A stretch of 37,556 bases of DNA. It comes from Actinomycetota bacterium (GTDB lineage: Bacteria; Actinomycetota; Acidimicrobiia; Acidimicrobiales; Ilumatobacteraceae). Below, piece by piece: positions 30,894 through 37,556 of this stretch. The number at the start of each line of letters is the position of its first letter. Position 1 is the first letter of the stretch. A program made the translations under genes and the position numbers. The stretch is from NCBI GenBank assembly GCA_009726095.1, contig WLMZ01000022.1, positions 1 to 37,556 on the forward strand, written 5' to 3'. The notes under the pieces are model-generated. The model did not search any database. It was not told where the DNA came from and was given only the letters and a program-made list of their open reading frames with translations.

Positions 30894-31708
30894 GCCCGTT
30901 CTGGTTCGAGGACCGGCGCGATGTGGTGCGGGTCAGCGGCGCCGATGCGCTCACCTATCTGCAGAGCCAGATCAGCCAGGACATCCGTGGCCTTGCCGAT
31001 GGTGGGTCGGCGTACAGTTTCGTGCTGCAGCCGATGGGCAAGATCGACGCCCTCGTGCGGATCGTTCGCCATTCGGCCGAGGAGTTCGTGCTCGACACCG
31101 ATCCCGGCTTCGGCGAGATCGTGGTCACCCGGCTCAATCGTTTCAAGATACGCGTCAAGGTTGACATCGCGGCGCTTGCATGGCGATGCATCGCCGTCCG
31201 TGGCGCCGACGCTCCCATCGACGCAGCGGTGCCTGCCTGGGGCCGGCCTGACGCGTTCGACATCCTCGGTGAGAACCCGCGTCCGCCAGTGGCAGTACGC
31301 GTCGGATCGGCAGAGGAGTTGCTGGCTGCGCGGATCGAGGCGGGCTGGCCGGCGATGGGCAGCGAAATCACCGACGCTTCCATTCCTGCCGAGACCGGGG
31401 TGGTCGCCGAAGCCGTCAACTTCACCAAGGGCTGCTATCCGGGTCAGGAACTGGTGGAACGAATGGACAGCCGTGGCTCACAGGCGCCCCGCTTCGTGCG
31501 CCGACTCCGTGGCACGGGCGACGCAGTGGTCGGCGACGAAGTCATGCGCGACGCCGGCGTGGTCGGGCACCTCACCTCAGTGGTCGGCCATGACGGCGTT
31601 TGGGCGGCCCTGGCAACGGTGGCCCGGTCGGTGCAGTTGGGCGACACCGTGACCGTGCGCGGCGCCGTGTCGACGCTCGAACCGGCACGCGACCTGCCGC
31701 CCGCCTGA
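30890..31708 (+). CDS. ygfZ: YgfZ/GcvT-like folate-binding protein
   Basis: A 272-residue protein of the YgfZ family, folate-dependent helpers in Fe-S cluster assembly or repair. LTYLQSQISQDI near residue 23 and the signature KGCYPGQE with C182 (usual KGCYxGQE) are present. It is translationally coupled to trpE by ATGA. The functional link to tryptophan synthesis is unclear; this placement may reflect only shared expression. Confidence 0.88.
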   Translation: MSPFWFEDRRDVVRVSGADALTYLQSQISQDIRGLADGGSAYSFVLQPMGKIDALVRIVRHSAEEFVLDTDPGFGEIVVTRLNRFKIRVKVDIAALAWRCIAVRGADAPIDAAVPAWGRPDAFDILGENPRPPVAVRVGSAEELLAARIEAGWPAMGSEITDASIPAETGVVAEAVNFTKGCYPGQELVERMDSRGSQAPRFVRRLRGTGDAVVGDEVMRDAGVVGHLTSVVGHDGVWAALATVARSVQLGDTVTVRGAVSTLEPARDLPPA

Positions 31709-31721
31709 GCACTGGTGCGCT

Positions 31722-32951
31722 TCAGTTGGTGGAGGCGACCTCATGACGTAGTTGCATCACGTCGGCCCGGTTGCGCAGGTTGGTGAACTCGCGTCGGGTG
31801 TCGATGGCCTCGCCAAGCCCGGACAGGTTGGTGCCGCTGGTGTAGGCGGCGCGTAACCAGCGCACGGCGAGATCGTCATCGCCGAGTGCCGCGGCGCATT
31901 GGGCTACCACCACGGCAGGCATGCTGCCGGGGGAGCGGTCGTACAGGTCGGCGGCGTAACGGCCAGCAAGGTCGAACTGGCCGAGGCGGGTGAGCACACT
32001 GGCCAAGACGTATTCGCTGTAGGCGTTGCCCGTTGGGAACGGGCGGGGGAGCAGGCCCACGAGCGCCTGGAGCTCGGCGTCGCTTGCCGCATCGGGCGGC
32101 ATCCAGTTAGCGGGCTGAGCGACGGCGAAGTCGTTGGTGAGCAGGCTGCTGGCTTCGTCGAGCCGTCCACGACGGGCGAGATCGGCGGCCTTGAACCACG
32201 GCGACACGCTCATGCCCGGAGGGAAGCTGCCGGGCTTGCCGGTGACCCACGCCTCGCGTTCGGCGCTGGCCGACCAGTGCTGCCACGTGCCGTGCTCGTC
32301 GAGCCCGGACTGGGTCTTGCGGTGCTGCAACATCTGCAGTTGTGCCATCAGCGGGAAGACGAGGAAGATCGGTCCGATGGCCTGCCGGCTGGCTGCGAGG
32401 AAGACGAGACCGCTCGCCGTGACGGCGATGCTGAAATACAGCATGACGGTGCGGGCCCTGCCGGGGATGATGGCATCGAGCCCCGACATCACGATATTGC
32501 CGCCGTCGAGGGGCAGGATGGGGATCAGGTTGACGAGCCCGATGATGGGTCCGGCCCACCACACGGCCAACGCCGGCGCAGTGCGATGCACCGCATCGAA
32601 GTCCAGGGGGTTCACCCGCATCAGCAGCAGCACGACCACACCGAGGCCGATCTGCACGGCTGGCCCGGCGATGGAGATGCCGGCTCGCTCCCACCGCTTC
32701 AGCGGCCGGGTGGGCTCGAACGATGCGTACCCGGCAAGGAAGTCGAGCGCGATGCTGGCCTTGGCGCCCGTTGCCCGCGCCGCGAAGGCATGTCCGAGCT
32801 CGTGGAGGAGCGTGAAGATGCCCACACACCCCGCCAGCCAGAGCCCCAGCTCGCCCTGATTGATGAACGCGAACAGTGCAAGCAAGATGACGAAGCCGGG
32901 GCGAACGTCGACTGGGAAACCGAAGATGCGCAGGCTCGGCGCGGTGCTCAT
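31722..32951 (-). CDS. M50 site-2-protease-like membrane metallopeptidase with C-terminal repeat region
   Basis: Intramembrane zinc protease fold. HELGH at about residue 50, in a membrane helix, gives two zinc ligands and the catalytic Glu; PLDGG at about residue 147 gives the third ligand. Several hydrophobic helices fill residues 15-215. Residues 225-409 are soluble and helical, with alternating small residues (ADLARRGRLDEASSLL, AAALGDDDLAVRWLRAAY) like TPR repeats, perhaps for substrate or partner binding. Targets are unknown. The ATG has TAGGAT six bases upstream on this strand. It is divergent from ppdK. Confidence 0.87.
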   Translation of the reverse strand: MSTAPSLRIFGFPVDVRPGFVILLALFAFINQGELGLWLAGCVGIFTLLHELGHAFAARATGAKASIALDFLAGYASFEPTRPLKRWERAGISIAGPAVQIGLGVVVLLLMRVNPLDFDAVHRTAPALAVWWAGPIIGLVNLIPILPLDGGNIVMSGLDAIIPGRARTVMLYFSIAVTASGLVFLAASRQAIGPIFLVFPLMAQLQMLQHRKTQSGLDEHGTWQHWSASAEREAWVTGKPGSFPPGMSVSPWFKAADLARRGRLDEASSLLTNDFAVAQPANWMPPDAASDAELQALVGLLPRPFPTGNAYSEYVLASVLTRLGQFDLAGRYAADLYDRSPGSMPAVVVAQCAAALGDDDLAVRWLRAAYTSGTNLSGLGEAIDTRREFTNLRNRADVMQLRHEVASTN

Positions 32952-32957
32952 GGCCCG

Positions 32958-32963
32958 ATCCTA
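32958..32963 (-). promoter_or_regulatory. -10 box of the M50 protease gene
   Basis: TAGGAT on the minus strand ends six bases before the ATG at 32951; leaderless pattern. Confidence 0.45.
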
Positions 32964-33074
32964 CGAGAGTCACCCGGGGAAGCGAACGCACTGGTGCAGG
33001 TTCGGCGCAGCCGTCTCGCTGATAGTGGTGTGCTGTTTCGTCGCATGAACTGCTCTCAGCGCATGAGCTACTCC

Positions 33075-33080
33075 TAGACT
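33075..33080 (+). promoter_or_regulatory. -10 box of ppdK
   Basis: TAGACT ends eight bases before the GTG start at 33089; no Shine-Dalgarno sequence in the gap. Confidence 0.45.
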
Positions 33081-33088
33081 CAGTACCC

Positions 33089-35755
33089 GTGTCGTACGTC
33101 TACGCCTTCTCCCACAAGCATCGTCGTCCCCCCATGGAGTACAAAGATCTCCTCGGTGGAAAGGGCGCGAACCTTGCCGAAATGACCAGCGTGTTGAAGC
33201 TGCCCGTTCCCCCGGGTTTCACCATCAGCACCGACGCCTGCCGTGCGTACATGCATGGCGGCTGGCCGGGAGGGCTCGATCAGGAGATGGCAGCGCACAT
33301 CGCGCAGCTTGAGAAGACGATGAAGCGTCGCCTCGGTGATCCCGATGACCCGTTGCTCGTCAGCGTGCGGTCAGGCGCCAAGTTCAGCATGCCCGGCATG
33401 ATGGACACCGTCTTGAACCTCGGCCTCAACGACAAGAGCGTCAAGGGGCTCGGCAGGGTCACCAACAACGAGCGCTTCGCGTACGACAGTTACCGCCGCT
33501 TCATCGCGATGTACGGCCGCATCGTGCTCGATGTGCCCGGCGATCGTTTCGATCTTGCCCTCGACGAGGCCAAGCATGCCGCCAAGGTGAAGACCGACGC
33601 CGAGATCCCCGCCGCCGTGCTGAAGAAGCTGTGCGAGACCTACAAGTCCATCGTCAAGCAGCACACCGGCAAGGCGTTCCCGCAGGACCCCGTGAAGCAG
33701 TTGCGCGGTGCGGTCGAGGCCGTGTTCGCCAGCTGGAACGGTGCTCGCGCTATTGCCTATCGCGTGCGTGAGCGCATCAGCCACGAGCTGGGTACGGCCG
33801 TGAACGTGCAGACCATGGTGTTCGGCAACCGCGACCAGAACAGCGGCACGGGCGTGGGCTTCACTCGCAACGCCGCCACCGGCGAAAACAAGCCGTACGG
33901 CGACTTCTTGATCAACGCGCAGGGCGAAGACGTCGTTGCCGGCATCCGCAACACCGAGGACCTCGACCACATGAAGGGTCACTTCCCGGTGTGCCACGCC
34001 GAGCTGATGACCATCTTCGATCGTCTCGAGCGCCACTACACCGACATGTGCGACACCGAGTTCACCATCGAGCAGGGCAAGTTGTGGATGCTGCAGACCC
34101 GCGTCGGCAAGCGCACCGGCGCTGCTGCGCTGCGCATGGCCGTCGACATGACCAAGGGCAGCGGCAAGGGCCAGGCCCGCTGGAAGATCAGCAAGAGCGA
34201 AGCCATCATGCGCGTGGCTGCCGAGCACCTCGACCAGGTGTTGCATCCCCAGTTCGCTGGCTCCGGCAAGGTGCTGGCCAAGGGCCTTGCTGCGTCGCCA
34301 GGTGCTGCCGTTGGCCGCGTGTACTTCACCGCCGATGATGCCGTCAACGCCGACGAGCGCGGCGAGAAGGTCATCTTGGTCCGTAACGAGACCAGCCCAG
34401 AAGACGTCCACGGCATGATGATCAGCCAGGGTATCCTGACCGCCCGTGGTGGTCTCGTCAGCCACGCCGCTGTCGTTGCCCGTGGTTGGGGAACACCGGC
34501 CATCGTCGGCGCCGACGCCATCAAGATCAACGGCAAGCAGTTCAGCGTGGGCGATGTCGTCGTGAAAGAGGGCGATGTCATCAGCCTCGATGGCACCACC
34601 GGCGAGGTCATCGTCGGCGCCATGGCGTTGGCCGCTGCCGAGCCGCCGCCCGAGTTCCACACCATCCTCGAGTGGTCCGATGTCGTGCGCAAGGGCAAGC
34701 TTGGCGTACGCGCCAACGCCGACACCGGCGAAGACGCCACCAACGCCCGCAACCTCGGCGCCGAAGGCATCGGCCTGTGCCGGACCGAGCACATGTTCCT
34801 GGCCCCTGATCGCCTGCCGGTGGTACGCGAGATGATCCTGGCCGACAACCCCGCCGACGAACTCGCTGCACTGGCCGATCTGGGACGCGTGCAGCAGATC
34901 GACTTCGAGGAGATCCTGTTGGCGATGGACGGTCTGCCCGTGACCGTGCGCCTGCTCGATCCGCCGCTGCACGAGTTCTTGCCGTCGGTAGAAGAGCTGC
35001 GCATCAAGCAGGCCACCACTGGTCTGACCAAGCGCGAGCAGGCCGAGTTGAAAGCTGCCGAGGATTGGGCCGAACACAACCCGATGATTGGTACCCGTGG
35101 CGTGCGCCTCGGCGTGGTCAAGCCGGGCCTGTACGCGATGCAGGTGAAGGCGCTCATGGCCGCCGCCGCTGCGCTGCGCAAGAAGGGCAAGAACCCCATC
35201 GTCGAGGTGATGATCCCGCTCACGGTGACCCGCGAAGAGTTGGCTCTGGCCCGTAGCTGGGTGCAGACCGAGATCGACGCTGCGGTGAAAGGCATGAAGA
35301 ACAAGCCCAATGTCACCATCGGCACCATGATCGAGACGCCGCGTGCTGCCATTCGCGCCGATGAGATCGCCGAGGAAGCCGACTTCTTCAGCTTCGGCAC
35401 CAACGACCTCACCCAGATGGCGTTCGGCTTCAGTCGCGACGACGTCGAGAGCCGGATGATGCCGGCCTACCTCGAGCAGGGCCTGCTCAAGCGCAACCCG
35501 TTCGAGACCATCGACAAAGGTGGCGTCGGCGAGCTCGTCAAGATGGGCGTCGAGCGTGGCCGGTCCACCAAGAAGGGCCTCAAGATCGGTGTGTGCGGCG
35601 AGCACGGCGGCGATCCCGAGAGCATCGCGCTGTTCTATGAAGCCGGGCTCGACTATGTCAGCTGCAGCCCGTTCCGCGTGCCGATTGCCCGACTCGCCGC
35701 CGCCCAGGCGATCATCAGCGCTTCGGGCTCGAACAAGAAAACCGACACCAAGTAG
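33089..35755 (+). CDS. ppdK: Pyruvate, phosphate dikinase
   Basis: Interconverts pyruvate + ATP + Pi and phosphoenolpyruvate + AMP + PPi, serving gluconeogenesis or PPi-linked glycolysis. It is 888 residues, the usual length. The N-terminal ATP-grasp half starts KDLLGGKGANLAEM. The swivelling phosphohistidine domain carries H459 in GGLVSHAAVVARG. The C-terminal TIM barrel has GTNDLTQM and the acid/base C836 in CGEHGGDP. The residue two before the His is Val457, where plant and many bacterial enzymes have the Thr targeted by the PDRP regulator. The GTG start gives the usual YVYAF opening. A long antisense reading frame over this gene is a codon-bias shadow. Confidence 0.96.
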   Translation: MSYVYAFSHKHRRPPMEYKDLLGGKGANLAEMTSVLKLPVPPGFTISTDACRAYMHGGWPGGLDQEMAAHIAQLEKTMKRRLGDPDDPLLVSVRSGAKFSMPGMMDTVLNLGLNDKSVKGLGRVTNNERFAYDSYRRFIAMYGRIVLDVPGDRFDLALDEAKHAAKVKTDAEIPAAVLKKLCETYKSIVKQHTGKAFPQDPVKQLRGAVEAVFASWNGARAIAYRVRERISHELGTAVNVQTMVFGNRDQNSGTGVGFTRNAATGENKPYGDFLINAQGEDVVAGIRNTEDLDHMKGHFPVCHAELMTIFDRLERHYTDMCDTEFTIEQGKLWMLQTRVGKRTGAAALRMAVDMTKGSGKGQARWKISKSEAIMRVAAEHLDQVLHPQFAGSGKVLAKGLAASPGAAVGRVYFTADDAVNADERGEKVILVRNETSPEDVHGMMISQGILTARGGLVSHAAVVARGWGTPAIVGADAIKINGKQFSVGDVVVKEGDVISLDGTTGEVIVGAMALAAAEPPPEFHTILEWSDVVRKGKLGVRANADTGEDATNARNLGAEGIGLCRTEHMFLAPDRLPVVREMILADNPADELAALADLGRVQQIDFEEILLAMDGLPVTVRLLDPPLHEFLPSVEELRIKQATTGLTKREQAELKAAEDWAEHNPMIGTRGVRLGVVKPGLYAMQVKALMAAAAALRKKGKNPIVEVMIPLTVTREELALARSWVQTEIDAAVKGMKNKPNVTIGTMIETPRAAIRADEIAEEADFFSFGTNDLTQMAFGFSRDDVESRMMPAYLEQGLLKRNPFETIDKGGVGELVKMGVERGRSTKKGLKIGVCGEHGGDPESIALFYEAGLDYVSCSPFRVPIARLAAAQAIISASGSNKKTDTK

Positions 35756-35763
35756 TCCAATCC

Positions 35764-36798
35764 ATGGTGTTCCCAGCGATCGGCGCGGTGGTTGCGGACA
35801 AGTCTGCAACCACCTTTGCCGACATCCGGGTTCCCGGATGGGCGTGGGTCGCGACCCTCGGTTTCATCGCAGCGATGCTCCTGGTGGACATTTTGGTGCT
35901 GCACCGCACCCCCAAGGTGCTCGCCACACGGCGCGCCGCGCTCGAAACCCTGATGTGGGTAGTTGTCGGCGTGTCGTTTGGCCTGGTGATCCTGGCCGGA
36001 TTCGGCAGCAGGGCCGGCGGTGAGTACTTCAGCGGATACCTCATCGAGTACAGCCTGTCCATCGACAACGTCTTCGTGTGGGCGCTGATCTTCACGTACT
36101 TCCTGGTGCCGGCCGTGTACCAACACCGGGTGCTGTTCTGGGGCATTTTCGGCGCGCTCGTGCTGCGGGCCATTTTCATCTTCGCTGGCGTCGCGTTGAT
36201 CGCTCGCTTCGAGTGGGTCCTGTACGTCTTCGGGGCCTTTCTGCTCTACACAGCGTTCAAGCTGTTGCGCGGCGGGGGAGACGACCTTGATCCCGAGAGC
36301 AACGTGGCGTACCGGGCCGTGAAGAAGGTGGTGCCTACCACGCCCGACCTCGACGGACAGCGCCTGTTCACCCGCGTGAATGCACGTCGGGTGGCCACGC
36401 CGTTGTTCGCCGTGCTGGTCCTGGTGGAGACCACCGATGTGCTCTTCGCCGTCGACTCGGTGCCGGCGGTACTGGCCGTGAGCCGCGAACAGTTCATCGT
36501 GTTCACGTCGAACGCGTTCGCGATCCTGGGCCTGCGTGCGCTGTATTTCCTGCTCGCCGATCTTCACGCCCGCTTCGCCTACCTGCAGCAGGGCCTGGCC
36601 ATCATCTTGGCGTTCGTGGGCATCAAGATGATCACGGCGCACTGGTACGAGATCCCCGGCCCGCTGTCGCTCGGCGTGATCGCGCTCGTGTTGCTGGCAT
36701 CGGTTGTTGCCTCGCTGCGGCTTGCTCCCGGTGAGATCATCGATGACCGTGTCGAGGTCATCGGCCTCGAAGAACCACCCCCGCCACAGGAACGCTGA
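35764..36798 (+). CDS. TerC family integral membrane protein
   Basis: A polytopic membrane protein of 344 residues with about eight to nine helices. The two TerC acid motifs are present: EYSLSIDNVFVWALIF in the first half and ETTDVLFAVDSVPAV in the second. The family includes Alx and MeeF-type manganese/calcium exporters and has been linked to metal loading of exported proteins; the ion here is unknown. A charged C-terminal tail ends in PPPPQER. It starts eight bases after ppdK and is probably co-transcribed with it. No yybP-ykoY-type manganese riboswitch fits in that gap. Confidence 0.9.
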   Translation: MVFPAIGAVVADKSATTFADIRVPGWAWVATLGFIAAMLLVDILVLHRTPKVLATRRAALETLMWVVVGVSFGLVILAGFGSRAGGEYFSGYLIEYSLSIDNVFVWALIFTYFLVPAVYQHRVLFWGIFGALVLRAIFIFAGVALIARFEWVLYVFGAFLLYTAFKLLRGGGDDLDPESNVAYRAVKKVVPTTPDLDGQRLFTRVNARRVATPLFAVLVLVETTDVLFAVDSVPAVLAVSREQFIVFTSNAFAILGLRALYFLLADLHARFAYLQQGLAIILAFVGIKMITAHWYEIPGPLSLGVIALVLLASVVASLRLAPGEIIDDRVEVIGLEEPPPPQER

Positions 36799-36820
36799 CC
36801 AGTCCGCTTCCATGCTCGGG

Positions 36821-36826
36821 TAACCT
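36821..36826 (+). promoter_or_regulatory. -10 box of dnaG
   Basis: TAACCT ends seven bases before ATG 36834; no Shine-Dalgarno sequence; leaderless pattern. Confidence 0.5.
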
Positions 36827-36833
36827 CGCCCCA

Positions 36834-37556
36834 ATGGCAATCGTTGACGAAGACATCGAGCGGCTGCGAGCCAGCGTCTCCGTCGTCGACGTGGTGCAGG
36901 CCTACGTGGCGCTGCGCAAGGTCGGGCGCAACTGGTCGGGCCTGTGCCCCTTCCATGCCGAAAAGAGCGCATCGTTCACCGTGCGCGAGGAGATGGGGCG
37001 TTACCACTGCTTCGGCTGCGGTGCGTCGGGCGACGTGTTCAAGTTCATCCAGGAGATCGAGCACACGGATTTTGTCGGTGCTGTCGAGCAGCTCGCCACC
37101 AAGGCCGGCATCCAGTTGCGCTACACCACCGGTGGCGAGAGCAAGGAACGCCTGCGCCGCAAGAAACTGATCGAGGCAATGGAGACAGCGGTCGAGTGGT
37201 ACCACCAACGCCTGCTCACCTCGCCCGATGCGCGCGAGGCGCGCGAGTACCTGCGCCGGCGTGGGCTGTCGGGTGATATCGCCCGTTCCTTCAAGCTGGG
37301 CTGGGCGCCCGATGATTGGGACGCGATGAGCCGCGAGCTCGGCGTTGCAGCCGACCTGCTGCGCGACACGGGATTGGCGTTCACGAACAAGCGTGACCGG
37401 ATGCAGGATTCCTTCCGGGCCCGTGTGCTGTTCCCCATTTTCTCCGACAGTGGCGAGCCGTTGGCCTTCGGTGGCCGCATCCTGCCGGGTTCCACCGACC
37501 CGGCGAAGTACAAGAACTCGCCCGAGACCGTGGTGTATTCGAAGAGCCGCACGCTC
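36834..37556 (+). CDS. dnaG: DNA primase, N-terminal part (cut by window end)
   Basis: Makes RNA primers for DNA replication. The 241 codons seen cover the CHC2 zinc-binding domain, with ligands C38, H41, C59 and C62 (CPFH and CFGC), and the start of the catalytic core (FPIFSDSGEPLAFGGRI, then PAKYKNSPET). The frame is open to the last base, so the TOPRIM and helicase-binding regions lie outside the window. The TAACCT box seven bases before the ATG suggests its own leaderless promoter, not read-through from the TerC gene. Confidence 0.96.
   Translation, partial: MAIVDEDIERLRASVSVVDVVQAYVALRKVGRNWSGLCPFHAEKSASFTVREEMGRYHCFGCGASGDVFKFIQEIEHTDFVGAVEQLATKAGIQLRYTTGGESKERLRRKKLIEAMETAVEWYHQRLLTSPDAREAREYLRRRGLSGDIARSFKLGWAPDDWDAMSRELGVAADLLRDTGLAFTNKRDRMQDSFRARVLFPIFSDSGEPLAFGGRILPGSTDPAKYKNSPETVVYSKSRTL

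Noticed and set aside
35756-35763. Manganese riboswitch before the TerC gene
   Set aside because: Only eight bases separate it from ppdK, far too short for a yybP-ykoY element.
33371-35809. An 812-codon open reading frame antisense to ppdK
   Set aside because: It mirrors ppdK codon periodicity, its product has the low-complexity His/Asp/Gly-rich look of antisense high-GC frames, and the plus-strand protein is a complete known enzyme.
35653-36972. A 439-codon minus-strand frame over the TerC and dnaG genes
   Set aside because: It is antisense to two well-supported genes and has no recognisable motif.

Overview
This is a high-GC window with dense gene packing, many 4-bp ATGA/GTGA start-stop overlaps and frequent GTG starts. 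A mycothiol synthase (mshD), a DUF3499-like protein and TANNNT promoters placed directly in front of start codons point to Actinomycetota. The overall gene style suggests class Acidimicrobiia, but that placement is inference and not shown by a marker. All sequence looks chromosomal. I see no insertion sequence, prophage or CRISPR array, and no gene-free stretch above 300 bases (the longest, 12748-12955, is about 210 bases).

Layout. 1-1901: a type IV pilin-like protein fused to a seven-blade RCC1 propeller. 2000-10943: a polyamine island. It has an aldehyde dehydrogenase on +, a minus-strand operon lrp > class III aminotransferase > DUF1345-like > DUF1003, and a divergent potA-potD-potB-potC transporter. 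Together these predict uptake of putrescine or spermidine, transamination to 4-aminobutyraldehyde and oxidation to GABA under an Lrp/AsnC regulator. 10981-14616: a 2-hydroxyacid dehydrogenase, a membrane J-domain protein with no standard start codon, tRNA-Val(CAC), a DUF3499-like protein with an internal 15-bp repeat, a secreted helical protein and an SRPBCC protein. 14588-18018: an ABC ATPase, an M23 peptidase, an APH-type kinase and a DUF6285 protein. 18043-21934 (minus): mshD > M3 oligoendopeptidase > rlmN, a tightly overlapped operon. 21977-23022: nth, a candidate structured small RNA ending in a strong terminator, and a 64-residue helical protein. 23116-26169: hisC-hisB-hisH-hisF, without hisA. 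26190-28945: an aldo/keto reductase, a 34-residue lysine-rich protein, an 18-bp minisatellite, a SnoaL-like protein, an alpha/beta hydrolase and a divergent GroES-like paralogue. 28999-31708: hisI-trpE-ygfZ. 31722-37556: an M50 protease, ppdK, a TerC-family protein and the 5' part of dnaG, cut by the window end.

The most general signal is in translation and transcription start architecture. At least fourteen genes have a TANNNT hexamer ending 6-9 nt before the start codon and no Shine-Dalgarno sequence, as expected for leaderless mRNAs. Operon-internal genes and a few others (potA, potD, hisB, hisF, trpE, the 34-aa gene) carry clear GGAGG-type sites. Two consequences stand out: a J-domain gene whose predicted leaderless start is AUC, and a palindromic ACGGTACCGT that can serve as the -10 box for two divergent genes whose start codons are 26 bp apart.
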